The position numbers and the translations under genes are program-made. Shown piece by piece: positions 37,188 to 45,606 of a stretch of 64,000 bases of DNA (the stretch's first letter is position 1; every line of letters begins with the position of its first letter). Source of the DNA: Bacteroidales bacterium (GTDB lineage: Bacteria; Bacteroidota; Bacteroidia; Bacteroidales; P3); NCBI GenBank assembly GCA_009785425.1, contig WQWI01000005.1:1-64000 (forward strand). Reading direction: 5' to 3'. The notes beneath the pieces are model-generated. The model ran no database searches and was not told the DNA's origin. It saw only the letters and a program-made list of their open reading frames with translations.

Positions 37188-37310
37188 ACGGTAAACGTGA
37201 AACCCGTACCAATATAGCATCAAGACAGGGTTTTTTGTGCGAAACCTTAAATTTTTTTAAGGTTTAACACTTTTTAAGGATTTTTTTGCGATTTGTGTTT
37301 GTTTTTTGCA

Positions 37311-37319
37311 TAACTTTGC
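37311..37319 (+). promoter_or_regulatory. Promoter -7 box of the 37360 gene
   Basis: TAACTTTGC, 40 nt before the ATG, with TTTG about 18-20 nt upstream. Confidence 0.6.
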
Positions 37320-37359
37320 GGAAACAAAAACATTTTTTTTTCTGAAAAACGTAAAAACT

Positions 37360-37845
37360 ATGGAAAAAGAATCGCAAAAACGAACAAACAGGGAGTTAAA
37401 AGACCCTTCAAACTTGCCTCACTATTTAGACATATTGGATATTGAGGACAAACATTTTACAAATCCGTCAAGAACAACGGAGGGGTTGAGTTTGCCGACT
37501 TTACCACAACAAGTTGTTGAGATGATGAATTGTCTGCCCACAAAATACTTAGTGATAAGCGGCACGGTATTGAAACGGAACAGAAGCAGGCATCGAGAGT
37601 TGGTAGAACACAAAGGCTTAAAACCTCAAAGAGCAAAAAGAGTTTTGAAGCAAGCGTTGTACCAAGCAGACGAAATAGAATTTGGAAGAAATCCCACATA
37701 TAGATTTCTAAAAAGCTTCAAAGATCAGATTAACAAAAAAGAATACAATGCCGTTGCTACGGTTAGTCCAGTATCACAAGTTTATGCTGATTGCATGGAA
37801 GTTATCGACTGGTTTATATACGAAAAAATGAAGCCGAAACCGTAA
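37360..37845 (+). CDS. Unknown protein, possible nuclease-like fold
   Basis: 161 aa, no signal peptide, basic. I do not recognise it. The central part (YLVISGTVLKRNRSRHRELVEHKGLKPQRAKRVLKQALYQADEIEFG) followed by YNAVATVSP and CMEVIDWFIYEK is loosely like PBECR-type nuclease domains, with an N-R-x-R-H-x-E-L stretch that could be functional. It stands alone with its own promoter. The assignment is weak. Confidence 0.55.
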   Translation: MEKESQKRTNRELKDPSNLPHYLDILDIEDKHFTNPSRTTEGLSLPTLPQQVVEMMNCLPTKYLVISGTVLKRNRSRHRELVEHKGLKPQRAKRVLKQALYQADEIEFGRNPTYRFLKSFKDQINKKEYNAVATVSPVSQVYADCMEVIDWFIYEKMKPKP

Positions 37846-38039
37846 AAGCAAAAAACAGAAACAAATGGTGAGTTCGGTGTGATCACCGCCACTACTTCCG
37901 TAATGATTAGCCCATTTGACTCTGCTTTCTATGGTACAAAGTTACGATATTTTTTTCAATTTTGCAAATTTATTTTCTTTAAGGTCGAAATCCCTCCGGC
38001 ACGGCAAAAGCGAAATTTGGCAAATTCGATTTTTTTTCG

Positions 38040-38048
38040 TAACTTTGC
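38040..38048 (+). promoter_or_regulatory. Promoter -7 box of the tricorn-like gene
   Basis: TAACTTTGC, 20 nt before the ATG at 38069. A degenerate copy of the divergent promoter module (ACAAAGTTAC...CAATTTTGCAAA) lies further upstream at about 37936-37969. Confidence 0.6.
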
Positions 38049-38068
38049 ATACAAAATAAAATCATGCC

Positions 38069-41000
38069 ATGAAAAAAATCCTCATTCTCTCACTGTTTGC
38101 CCTTTCGTATTTGGGATTTGCCCAAACTAACGTGTCTTGGATTCGTTATCCGAGCATCTCCCCTGACGGAACACAAATTGCTTTTATGTACAAAGGCGAC
38201 ATTTTTAAGGTTGGAATTGACGGCGGTCGTGCCGTACAACTAACATCTAATCCGGCTTATAATTTCAATCCAAGATGGTCGCCGGATGGACAATGGATTG
38301 CATTTAATTCTAATCGTTATGGAAGTCAAGATGTGTTTATAATGCCTTCCGAGGGCGGTAATCCACGGAGATTAACAACGCACTCCGGAAATGAAAGATT
38401 ACAAACTTTTTCTCCGGATGGCAGATATGTTTACTTCACTGCCAACATTCAACATCCGGCGTCTTTTACACATTTTCCTGCTGGTTGGGCAGTACAATTA
38501 TTCAGAGTTTCTGTCGAAGGAGGACGCCCGTTCATGGTTCTACCAAACGCAATGAACAGAGTAGACATCAGCAGCGATGGAAGTTTCTTGGTATATGAAC
38601 ATATTGTTGGAGGTGAAAATGAATGGCGAAAGCACCAAACATCAGCAGTTTCTCGCGATCTTTGGAAGTACAATTTCACGACAAGAGAATTTACTCAACT
38701 TACCGATTATCCTTTCGATAATAGAAATCCTGTTTTGAGCCAAGACGGACAAACAGTTTATTTTATGAGCGAACGTGCAGGAAGTTTCAACATTTGGAGA
38801 GCTCCGATTAACAACCCATCTGCCGCAGTTCAAGTAACTAATCATGAGAACCATCCTGTTCGTTTTGTTTCGATGAGCAACAACGGAACACTTTGCTATA
38901 CGTTCAATGGTTTTGTTCATGTTTTGCCTCCAAACGGACAACCAAGACAAATTCAAATTGATGTTTTCCGCGACAGCGAAACAGTTAGAACTCAATTTGT
39001 AACAACTGGTGCAACGGAAGCAGTTTTTTCTCCAAATGGAAGAGAAGTTGCAATAGTTGTTCGTGGTGATGTTTACGTTACTTCTGTAGAATTTGAAACT
39101 ACGGTACGCATCACAAACACACCGGGAACAGAACGATGGGTGAGTTGGGCTCCGGACGGAAGAAGTCTCGTGTTTGCAAGCGAACAACAAGGAAATTGGA
39201 CTGTAAAAATCGCACGAAATGCAGCAGAAAACGAACCTTATTTTTTCAGTTCGAACAATATCGTTGTAGAGCATCTTGTTAATGACGATAATTTCCAAGA
39301 TTTTCAACCGGTATTTGCTCCAAACGGAAGAGAGGTTGCATTTTTGAGAAATCGTACACAGATACACGTTATTGATATACCAACAGGACGAATTCGTCAG
39401 GTTACAGATGGAAGTCAGAATTTTTCGGCGAGCGATGGCAGCCAAACCTTTGCATGGTCGCCGGATAGCAGATGGATTGTATTAACGTTTATGGGAACCG
39501 CTCCTCGTCATCCTTTCCTCGACATTGGTTTGGTTTCGGCACAAGGCGGTCCCATCACCAATCTTACGAATAGTGGATATATGCAAAGCGCTCCAAGATT
39601 TGCGATGCACGGTAATGTGATTTTATTTTCAAGCGATCGTTTCGGAATGCGCTCGCATGCATCGTGGGGTTCGCAAAGAGACGTGTTTGGAGTTTTTCTG
39701 ACACAAGAAGCTCTCGACAGATTTAGAATGAGCAGAGAAGACGTTGCTTTGTATAACGAACGCCACCGTCTTGCTACAGGAAGTGCGAGAAGACAAGATA
39801 CTGTTATGCCCGATATTCAATTAAGAAATATCGAAAATCGTATCGAACGCTTAACGATCCACTCTACCGATTTAGGCGGATTTGCGATAACTCCGAATGG
39901 AGAAAGATTATTCTATTTTGCACGCGTTGAAAGAGGTTTCGACCTTTGGATGCGTGATTTTACAAATAACGAAACGCGATTAGTACAAAGATTGAATCTG
40001 CAAGGTGGTGGTGCGAGTCTTCAAATTTGTCCAAGAGGCGAACGCCTATTGGTTGTTGCAGGAGGGAATATCTTCACTTTAGATGTGAGAAATACACAAA
40101 ATCGTACAAATGTTACATTCAGAGCACAAGTTGATACAGACCCGTTTGATCGCCGTGAAGAGATTTTTAAGCACGTTTGGAGAACAGTTGACGCTATGTT
40201 TTATCGTGAAGATTTGCATGGAGTTGACTGGGACGCAATGATGGAACACTATGCTCAATTCTTACCTCATATCAATAACTATTGGGATTTTGCGCAACTT
40301 TTGAGCGAATTTTTGGGAGAATTAAACGCATCGCACACAGGTGGTACTTACAGTCCACCTACCGGAAACTTAGCACAAACAGGACGAGTGGGTTTGTTGT
40401 TCGATTTGATAACACGCGAAAGAGGTCTCAGAATTGAAGAAGTTATTGCAAACGGCCCGTTCGACAATGCAAGAAGCAGAGTTAGAGCAGGACATTATCT
40501 AACAAGGATTAATGGTGTAGAAATTACAGAAAACACAGACTTTTTTGCACTTCTGAACGGAACAATTGGAAGAGAAGTTACATTCACATTCAGAGATGGA
40601 AGAAACGAATATACCGAAAGAATCCGTCCGATTGCTGCCGGAGCTACGACTAATCCTGCTGCCGAAAATGGAATGCTTTACCAACGTTGGGTACAAAACC
40701 AACGCGACCGCGTAGCACAATTATCGAATGGTAGGCTTGGTTTCGTACATGTTCAAGGTATGAACGATGCCGCTTATCGTACAATCTGGTCTGAAATGTT
40801 TGGTCTCAACTACGGAAAAGAAGGCATCATTATTGACGTGCGTTTCAACGGAGGCGGACGTATGCACGAATGCCTTGAAGTTTTGATGAGCGGTACGAAA
40901 TACTTAGAGCAAGTTCCTCGCGGACAAAAAATCAATAATCAGCCGACCAGACGCTGGCTCAGACCTTCGGTAATGCTTCAAAACGAAGCGAGTTATTCCA

Positions 41001-41341
41001 ACGCACATGGAACACCTTGGGTTTACAGAGAGATGGGTATCGGAAACCTCGTAGGTATGCCTGTGCCCGGTACAATGACAACTGTTTGGTGGACCAACTT
41101 TTCTTACCCACAGGGACTGCGTTATGGAATTCCAATCGCCGGATTTATCGACAGACATGGAAATTTCTTGGAAAATTTGCAACTATATCCGGATTATCAA
41201 GTTAGAAACGAACCCAATATACTTTGGCAAAACCGCGATCAACAAGTTGAAGAAGCTGTAAGAGTTCTCTTGCGAGAAGTGGATAACTTTGAAGATCCGT
41301 GGAGAAATATGGAACATAACCAACCAAACACAAATAGATAA
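38069..41341 (+). CDS. Secreted tricorn-like S41 protease
   Basis: 1090 aa. Signal peptide (KKILILSLFALSYLGFAQ), then WD40-like PD40 propeller repeats over about residues 25-680 (SPDGTQIAFMYKG, SPDGQWIAFNSNRYG, APDGRSLVFASEQQG, SPDSRWIVLTFMG). A tricorn core region with NASHTGG (candidate catalytic His) comes next, then a PDZ domain (about 790-860), and an S41 domain with IIIDVRFNGGG and NEASYSNAHGTPW, where Ser is the likely nucleophile. Probably degrades peptides in the periplasm or outside the cell. The CoA-transferase gene follows 3 nt later. Confidence 0.9.
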   Translation: MKKILILSLFALSYLGFAQTNVSWIRYPSISPDGTQIAFMYKGDIFKVGIDGGRAVQLTSNPAYNFNPRWSPDGQWIAFNSNRYGSQDVFIMPSEGGNPRRLTTHSGNERLQTFSPDGRYVYFTANIQHPASFTHFPAGWAVQLFRVSVEGGRPFMVLPNAMNRVDISSDGSFLVYEHIVGGENEWRKHQTSAVSRDLWKYNFTTREFTQLTDYPFDNRNPVLSQDGQTVYFMSERAGSFNIWRAPINNPSAAVQVTNHENHPVRFVSMSNNGTLCYTFNGFVHVLPPNGQPRQIQIDVFRDSETVRTQFVTTGATEAVFSPNGREVAIVVRGDVYVTSVEFETTVRITNTPGTERWVSWAPDGRSLVFASEQQGNWTVKIARNAAENEPYFFSSNNIVVEHLVNDDNFQDFQPVFAPNGREVAFLRNRTQIHVIDIPTGRIRQVTDGSQNFSASDGSQTFAWSPDSRWIVLTFMGTAPRHPFLDIGLVSAQGGPITNLTNSGYMQSAPRFAMHGNVILFSSDRFGMRSHASWGSQRDVFGVFLTQEALDRFRMSREDVALYNERHRLATGSARRQDTVMPDIQLRNIENRIERLTIHSTDLGGFAITPNGERLFYFARVERGFDLWMRDFTNNETRLVQRLNLQGGGASLQICPRGERLLVVAGGNIFTLDVRNTQNRTNVTFRAQVDTDPFDRREEIFKHVWRTVDAMFYREDLHGVDWDAMMEHYAQFLPHINNYWDFAQLLSEFLGELNASHTGGTYSPPTGNLAQTGRVGLLFDLITRERGLRIEEVIANGPFDNARSRVRAGHYLTRINGVEITENTDFFALLNGTIGREVTFTFRDGRNEYTERIRPIAAGATTNPAAENGMLYQRWVQNQRDRVAQLSNGRLGFVHVQGMNDAAYRTIWSEMFGLNYGKEGIIIDVRFNGGGRMHECLEVLMSGTKYLEQVPRGQKINNQPTRRWLRPSVMLQNEASYSNAHGTPWVYREMGIGNLVGMPVPGTMTTVWWTNFSYPQGLRYGIPIAGFIDRHGNFLENLQLYPDYQVRNEPNILWQNRDQQVEEAVRVLLREVDNFEDPWRNMEHNQPNTNR

Positions 41342-41344
41342 ATC

Positions 41345-42832
41345 ATGCGAAAAATTATGACAGCTGAAGAGGCTGCAACTTTGATTAAGAACGACGATAA
41401 CGTTGGATTTAGCGGTTTCACAGCAGCAGGCTGTGCTAAAGCCGTCCCCGTAGCATTGGCAGAACGAGCCAAAGCCGAACACGCAGCGGGAAGACCATTT
41501 AAAATTGGAATGTTTACCGGTGCATCTACCGGTGATAGTATTGATGGTGCGCTTGCTCGTGCTAACGCCATCAAATTTCGTACACCTTATCAATCCAGTC
41601 TTGATCTACGTAATGCGATCAATGCACAAGAGGTGCCATATTTCGATATGCATCTTTCACATTTGACGCCCATGCTACGTCACGGCTTTTTGGGCAAGAT
41701 AGATACAGCCATTATAGAAGCATCTGACGTCACGGAGAATGGAGAGATTGTGCTTACAAGTAGCGTTGGTATCACACCAACCATTTGCAGGGTGGCAGAG
41801 AAAATCATTGTGGAAGTCAATCAAAGACATCCCAAGGCTCTTCGTGGAGTTCACGATTTTTACATTCCGAAAGATCAACCTCAACGCGAAGCGATACCGG
41901 TTTACAGACCTTCTGATCGTGCCGGACTGCCCTATATCAAAGTGGATCCTGCGAAAATAGTTGCAATTGTGGAAACAGATCTGCCCGATGAAACCGGTGC
42001 TTTTGCTCCTGTTGATGAGATTACAGCAAAAATAGGTGACAATGTGGCTAATTTTTTGGTTGGCGAACTGAAAGCCGGACACATTCCTAAAGAATTTCTT
42101 CCGGTGCAATCAGGCGTTGGCAACATCGCAAATGCAGTATTGGCTGCTATGGGAGAAAACAAGTCTATTCCGATGTTTGAGGTTTATACCGAAGTTATTC
42201 AAGATGCAGTTATTGCATTGATGAAATCAGATCGTGTAAGTTTTGCCAGCGGATGTTCTTTCACTGTGAGTAATCCTGTGATGGATGAACTTTACAGTAA
42301 TTTAGACATCTTTAAGCCCAAACTGTTGTTGCGTTCACAAGAAATGTCGAACCATCCTGAAATAATTCGCAGACTTGGGCTAATCGCAACCAACACAGCA
42401 CTTGAGGCGGACATTTTCGGCAATGTCAACTCTACACATGTATTAGGAACGAAAATGATGAACGGTATAGGTGGATCGGGTGACTTTACGCGTAATGCAT
42501 ATTTGTCTATCTTCGTAACACCATCGGTGGCAAAAGGTACGAGTATTAGTGCAATTGTGCCTATGGTGTCGCATTTAGATCACAACGAACATTCGGTGAA
42601 TATATTAATTACCGAACAAGGCGTTGCCGACTTGCGTGGAAAATCACCTATCCAACGCGCTCACACGATCATTGAGAATTGCGTACATCCCGAATACAAG
42701 CAACTTCTGCGAGACTATCTCAAGTTAGGCAGTGGACACACGCCACACAACCTTCGTGCATGCTTCGAATTCCACAATGCTTTCAGCGACACTAAGGATA
42801 TGCGTAATGTGGATTGGTCGAAGTTTAGATAG
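41345..42832 (+). CDS. Succinyl-CoA:acetate CoA-transferase (acetyl-CoA hydrolase/transferase family)
   Basis: 495 aa. Moves CoA between succinyl-CoA and acetate in fermentative acetate formation. The candidate catalytic Glu is in FEVYTEVIQDAV; GIGGSGDFTRNAYLSIF and EQGVADLRGKSPIQRA are family motifs. The length matches the succinate CoA-transferase subgroup. Only 3 nt separate it from the protease stop, which suggests one transcript, although the functions look unrelated. Confidence 0.88.
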   Translation: MRKIMTAEEAATLIKNDDNVGFSGFTAAGCAKAVPVALAERAKAEHAAGRPFKIGMFTGASTGDSIDGALARANAIKFRTPYQSSLDLRNAINAQEVPYFDMHLSHLTPMLRHGFLGKIDTAIIEASDVTENGEIVLTSSVGITPTICRVAEKIIVEVNQRHPKALRGVHDFYIPKDQPQREAIPVYRPSDRAGLPYIKVDPAKIVAIVETDLPDETGAFAPVDEITAKIGDNVANFLVGELKAGHIPKEFLPVQSGVGNIANAVLAAMGENKSIPMFEVYTEVIQDAVIALMKSDRVSFASGCSFTVSNPVMDELYSNLDIFKPKLLLRSQEMSNHPEIIRRLGLIATNTALEADIFGNVNSTHVLGTKMMNGIGGSGDFTRNAYLSIFVTPSVAKGTSISAIVPMVSHLDHNEHSVNILITEQGVADLRGKSPIQRAHTIIENCVHPEYKQLLRDYLKLGSGHTPHNLRACFEFHNAFSDTKDMRNVDWSKFR

Positions 42833-42848
42833 TTTCAAGTATAAATTG

Positions 42849-42857
42849 TATTTTTGC
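42849..42857 (+). promoter_or_regulatory. Promoter-like -7 box in the palindrome-rich gap
   Basis: TATTTTTGC, 31 nt before an ATG (42880) whose frame stops after 13 codons inside a repeat. It could drive the CsgG-like gene through the hairpin region. Confidence 0.4.
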
Positions 42858-42896
42858 AAAAAATAACATTAAACCGCCTATGAAAAAACCTGCGTG

Positions 42897-42921
42897 CTAC
42901 ACCGAGCTTGTCGAAGTGTAG
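42897..42921. repeat. CTACAC...GTGTAG hairpin, CTTCGACAAGCTCAG family
   Basis: Arms CTACAC and GTGTAG enclose CGAGCTTGTCGAA. It ends the short frame that begins at 42880. Confidence 0.75.
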
Positions 42922-42961
42922 TAATGCGAAAACATACATAAAAAGCGTTTACGCTGTTCTG

Positions 42962-43071
42962 ATGCTCGAAAATTAGGAACCTTCAGTCGTCAGGAGAATA
43001 AGTATAGTAGATGCTCGTGCTTAGCACGGGCTACTTATTCTTGACGGCGGGTCTCCTAATACCTCGAGCAT
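42962..43071. repeat. 110-nt long imperfect hairpin
   Basis: Outer arms ATGCTCGA (42962-42969) and TCGAGCAT (43064-43071), then TTAGGA / TCCTAA, CGTCA / TGACG, GAATAAGTA / TACTTATTC, GTAG / CTAC, and the tip CGTGCT-T-AGCACG (43016-43028). No coding potential. It may be a structured RNA or a palindromic element. Confidence 0.75.
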
Positions 43072-43162
43072 GGATATAAGTCTGTGCTTTTTTTTATGCC
43101 GAAATCCCGCCCGTAGGGCGATACATGACTAACCGCAGGCGTAGCCTGTGGATTTCCACCTC

Positions 43163-43197
43163 GTCCCTGCCCTTCGACAAGCTCAGGGAGCAGGGAC
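43163..43197. repeat. GTCCCTGC...GCAGGGAC hairpin, CTTCGACAAGCTCAG family
   Basis: 35-nt hairpin with core CCTTCGACAAGCTCAGG, closely related to the in-frame copy at 23065-23089. Confidence 0.8.
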
Positions 43198-43257
43198 ACC
43201 CCCGCTGGCGGGGGGATATCACAGTCACAATCTATACCACATAACAACAAAAAACCT

Positions 43258-44256
43258 ATGAAAAAAATCATCACCACAATCACAATTGCCATGCTATCAA
43301 CCATAGCAATCATGGCGGAAAACCAAAGAGTAGCGGTATTCAACCCCGCAGGAAATGCAGACCAACATGTCAATGAAATTGTTCGCGAAATTTTCAGTTC
43401 CGTAATTGTAAATACAGACGGATACGTTGTTCTCGAACGCTCGTTGATTGACCGAGTTCTTGCCGAAAACCGATTTCAAGCAGAGGGCTTAGTTGACGAT
43501 GCACAAATCAGCGAAATGGGACGAATGATGGGTGCAAATTTGGCATTCGTAACCAGTTTGACAAGAATGAGCGACGGAAATTTCTTCGTTTCCGCAAGGC
43601 TTATTGATGTTACGACCGCACGCATCGAACGCCAACAAACCGCACGAACAAGCCGTGCCAGCGAAACAGAACTGATAACTACTACTGAAAGATTAGCACG
43701 AGAAATGTTTGCTCAAACAGCACAGCCACCTACACGTGCTCAACAGCCTGCTCGCCAACAACAGACACAACAACCAACACGCCCTGCTGTTGAAACACCA
43801 CCTGTAATGGCTACTGCGGATATGCTTGTTGCAGATAGACGAAGAGTTTTAAGAGGTGGAGTAGAATTAGAGCAAGACGAAGTGCGACAAATAATATCGA
43901 ATGCAAATAATTTTTCGGCTTTGCAGCTGTATGATAGGGCTATGCGAAGGAACAAAGTCGCGAATACTCTTTGGTGGACTGTACCTTCTGGCATATTTGT
44001 AGTTGCCGCAACGGGTTTTACTTTTTCCAATAGCAGCTACGCATTTTTTGAAGTAGTAGGGTTTAGTTTGTTCATTGCTGCAACTGGAACGGTAGTAGCT
44101 ATTGTACCTATTACACTTCTGAATTTGGGAAGCAGAAACGATGTGCGAAATGCTGTAAGTATGCACAATCGTAGTTTAAACCGAGCCGACAACACCAACA
44201 TCGAATTAAATTTCGGCATAACCCAAAACGGTGTTGGTTTGGTGTTGAATTTTTAA
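43258..44256 (+). CDS. CsgG/LpoB-like envelope protein with C-terminal membrane segments
   Basis: 332 aa. Signal peptide, then a CsgG-like alpha/beta region (QRVAVFNPAGNADQHVNEIVREIFSSVIVNTDGYVVLERSLIDRVLAENRFQAEGL in part, and GANLAFVTSLTRM). A Gln/Thr/Pro linker (about 160-185) leads to a region with two hydrophobic helices (about 241-285). The family includes secretion pores and lipoproteins that sense or activate envelope machinery. Two LPP20-like genes follow, so the three may form one envelope system. Confidence 0.7.
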   Translation: MKKIITTITIAMLSTIAIMAENQRVAVFNPAGNADQHVNEIVREIFSSVIVNTDGYVVLERSLIDRVLAENRFQAEGLVDDAQISEMGRMMGANLAFVTSLTRMSDGNFFVSARLIDVTTARIERQQTARTSRASETELITTTERLAREMFAQTAQPPTRAQQPARQQQTQQPTRPAVETPPVMATADMLVADRRRVLRGGVELEQDEVRQIISNANNFSALQLYDRAMRRNKVANTLWWTVPSGIFVVAATGFTFSNSSYAFFEVVGFSLFIAATGTVVAIVPITLLNLGSRNDVRNAVSMHNRSLNRADNTNIELNFGITQNGVGLVLNF

Positions 44257-44288
44257 CGTTCGCCACAACCGTTGGCAATCGAAAACCC

Positions 44289-44390
44289 GTAGGGGCGGGG
44301 TTCACCCGCCCCCGGTAATCATTCGCCACAATCGCTAACAGCGCCACAAACGCCACAAACGCAGACAGGGCGGGCAGACCCCGCCCCTAC
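44289..44390. repeat. 102-nt GTAGGGGC...GCCCCTAC element, intergenic
   Basis: Left half GTAGGGGCGGGGTTCACCCG and right half CGGGCAGACCCCGCCCCTAC are inverted copies, with a spacer carrying CGCCACAA/CGCTAACA iterations. The right end supplies the TAG stop of the ParE-like gene. Longest copy of the family here. Confidence 0.85.
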
Positions 44391-44725
44391 ACACGAACCT
44401 TGCGAGTATCACGAATCCTGCCGATACTCGATGCAGAATGAACAATATCTAAAACTTCAATACGATGTTCAGTAATCCTATAAATAATCAAATGTGCATC
44501 CAAAACGATGTTGCGATACATCCGACTCTTTGTCGGAATATGGCGGCATTCGGGATAGAGCAGGTACCAACGGGGCAGGCTGTCAATGGCTTTTTGGATT
44601 TTTTCATCGTAGATCTCAGCTTGAGCATAACCAAAAGTTTCGATCGTGTAGTCGTAGGTATTCCAACGACTTTCATCAAACTCATCAGTAGTTATATACG
44701 GCTTGCGAGATATTCCTTCTTCCAT
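44387..44725 (-). CDS. ParE/RelE-type toxin
   Basis: 112 aa. Pattern QKAIDSLPRWYLLYPECRHI, YRNIVLDAHLIIYRITEHRIEVLDIVHSA is the ParE/RelE-superfamily toxin core. Relatives poison gyrase or cut mRNA at the ribosome. It overlaps the antitoxin gene by 34 nt. Its TAG stop falls within the end of the dispersed repeat at 44289-44390. Transcribed opposite to the flanking CsgG and LPP20 genes. Confidence 0.8.
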   Translation of the reverse strand: MEEGISRKPYITTDEFDESRWNTYDYTIETFGYAQAEIYDEKIQKAIDSLPRWYLLYPECRHIPTKSRMYRNIVLDAHLIIYRITEHRIEVLDIVHSASSIGRIRDTRKVRV

Positions 44726-44958
44726 TGCTCGTGCTTCTTTTTATGCTCTTCAGCCGTTGAATATCTTCCTTCCTCAATGCCTTTTTCGATACTACGAATA
44801 TACTCCAAAAACTCCTCTTGCGTGCAATGGAACGGGACATTGGGATTCCATTTGTTAGACGTTGAGGCATTGGTAATTTCAGTATCACCATATTCTGCAT
44901 ACTCACGAAAAGTTTTCGCACGAATAGCGTCTTTTGGGCGTGCTACAGTAGGATTCAT
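44692..44958 (-). CDS. Antitoxin of the ParE-like pair
   Basis: 88 aa, charged and helical at the C-terminus (EYIRSIEKGIEEGRYSTAEEHKKKHEQWKKEYL), a layout common in ParD-like antitoxins. First gene of the pair, with promoter box at 44983-44991 and 34-nt overlap with the toxin. The N-terminal DNA-binding part is not clearly identifiable. Confidence 0.7.
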   Translation of the reverse strand: MNPTVARPKDAIRAKTFREYAEYGDTEITNASTSNKWNPNVPFHCTQEEFLEYIRSIEKGIEEGRYSTAEEHKKKHEQWKKEYLASRI

Positions 44959-44982
44959 AACGCAAAAAATTAATTTGACATT

Positions 44983-44991
44983 GCAAAGTTA
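44983..44991 (-). promoter_or_regulatory. Promoter -7 box of the toxin-antitoxin pair
   Basis: TAACTTTGC on the minus strand, 24 nt before the antitoxin ATG. Confidence 0.6.
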
Positions 44992-45033
44992 CAAAAAAAA
45001 AGTGAATTACAAACCATAAAAATCAAAAACATC

Positions 45034-45600
45034 ATGAAAACACTAAAACTCACAACAATCGCACTAATCCTAATCGCTGTGTTCACAGCGTGTAGAAGCC
45101 AGCATCCCACCATTCAAGCAGGTTCCGAACGTGTAACCATTCCGTTTCAAAGCCGTGAATTTCGTACAGACGAAAACAATTTCCGTGCTGTGAACACCGG
45201 AAACAGCGTTGACTACGCTATGGCAAGACGTATCGCCATGCAAAACGCAAGAACAGAACTTGCCTCCGGAATTGAGGCTGTCGTAAAGGCTGTAACAGAA
45301 CAATATGCCGACCAACGACAAGTGGGCAACCGCCAAGAATTTCAAACAAGATTGGAAGAATTATCTCGCACGGTAGTCAATCAAAGACTGAATGATGTCC
45401 GTGAACTCGGCACAGAAGTATTTCGTGAGCAAGACGGCAGAATTACCGTTTGGGTTGCCATTGAAATGCCGAAAGATGCTTTGGTAAACAGCCTCAACGA
45501 CCGCCTTTCGAGAGACGAAAGATTGCGATTGGATTTTGACCAACATCTGTTTCGTCAGACATTCGATGCAGAAATGCGAAAATTTCAAGAAAATCGCTAA
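45034..45600 (+). CDS. LPP20-family lipoprotein
   Basis: 188 aa. Lipobox FTACRS (Cys20). An LPP20-like domain follows (YAMARRIAMQNARTELASGIEAVVKAVTEQY and VWVAIEMPKDALVNSL). Related proteins are surface lipoproteins in Helicobacter. Adjacent to another LPP20-like gene (6-nt gap) and downstream of the CsgG-like gene, so an envelope-associated complex is plausible; function unknown. Confidence 0.75.
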   Translation: MKTLKLTTIALILIAVFTACRSQHPTIQAGSERVTIPFQSREFRTDENNFRAVNTGNSVDYAMARRIAMQNARTELASGIEAVVKAVTEQYADQRQVGNRQEFQTRLEELSRTVVNQRLNDVRELGTEVFREQDGRITVWVAIEMPKDALVNSLNDRLSRDERLRLDFDQHLFRQTFDAEMRKFQENR

Positions 45601-45606
45601 AATTTT

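Larger units (their letters stand above)
36801..37359. other. 560-nt gap with repeats and several promoter-like boxes
   Basis: Contains a hairpin of the TTCGACAGGCTCA family (36855-36891), a plus-strand TATCTTTGC (36920-36928), a (TG)n run (about 36980-36998), a minus-strand TATCTTTGC (37088-37096), a CCCGCCCCTAC repeat fragment (about 37130-37141), the inverted 20-nt repeat (37168-37187) and a plus-strand promoter box (37311-37319). No gene was recognised. Confidence 0.6.
42833..43257. other. 425-nt gap packed with palindromic repeats
   Basis: Holds a promoter-like TATTTTTGC (42849-42857), a 14-codon start-like fragment from the ATG at 42880 that is stopped by a repeat, a CTACAC...GTGTAG hairpin (42897-42921), a 110-nt long hairpin (42962-43071), a CTTCGACAAGCTCAG hairpin (43163-43197) and a CCCCCGC-TGG-CGGGGGG hairpin (about 43199-43216). 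No real gene seen. Confidence 0.7.

Noticed and set aside
38642-39445. 267-codon open frame antisense to the tricorn-like gene
   Set aside because: Cys/Asn/Ser-rich shadow of the propeller repeats; no domain, no promoter.
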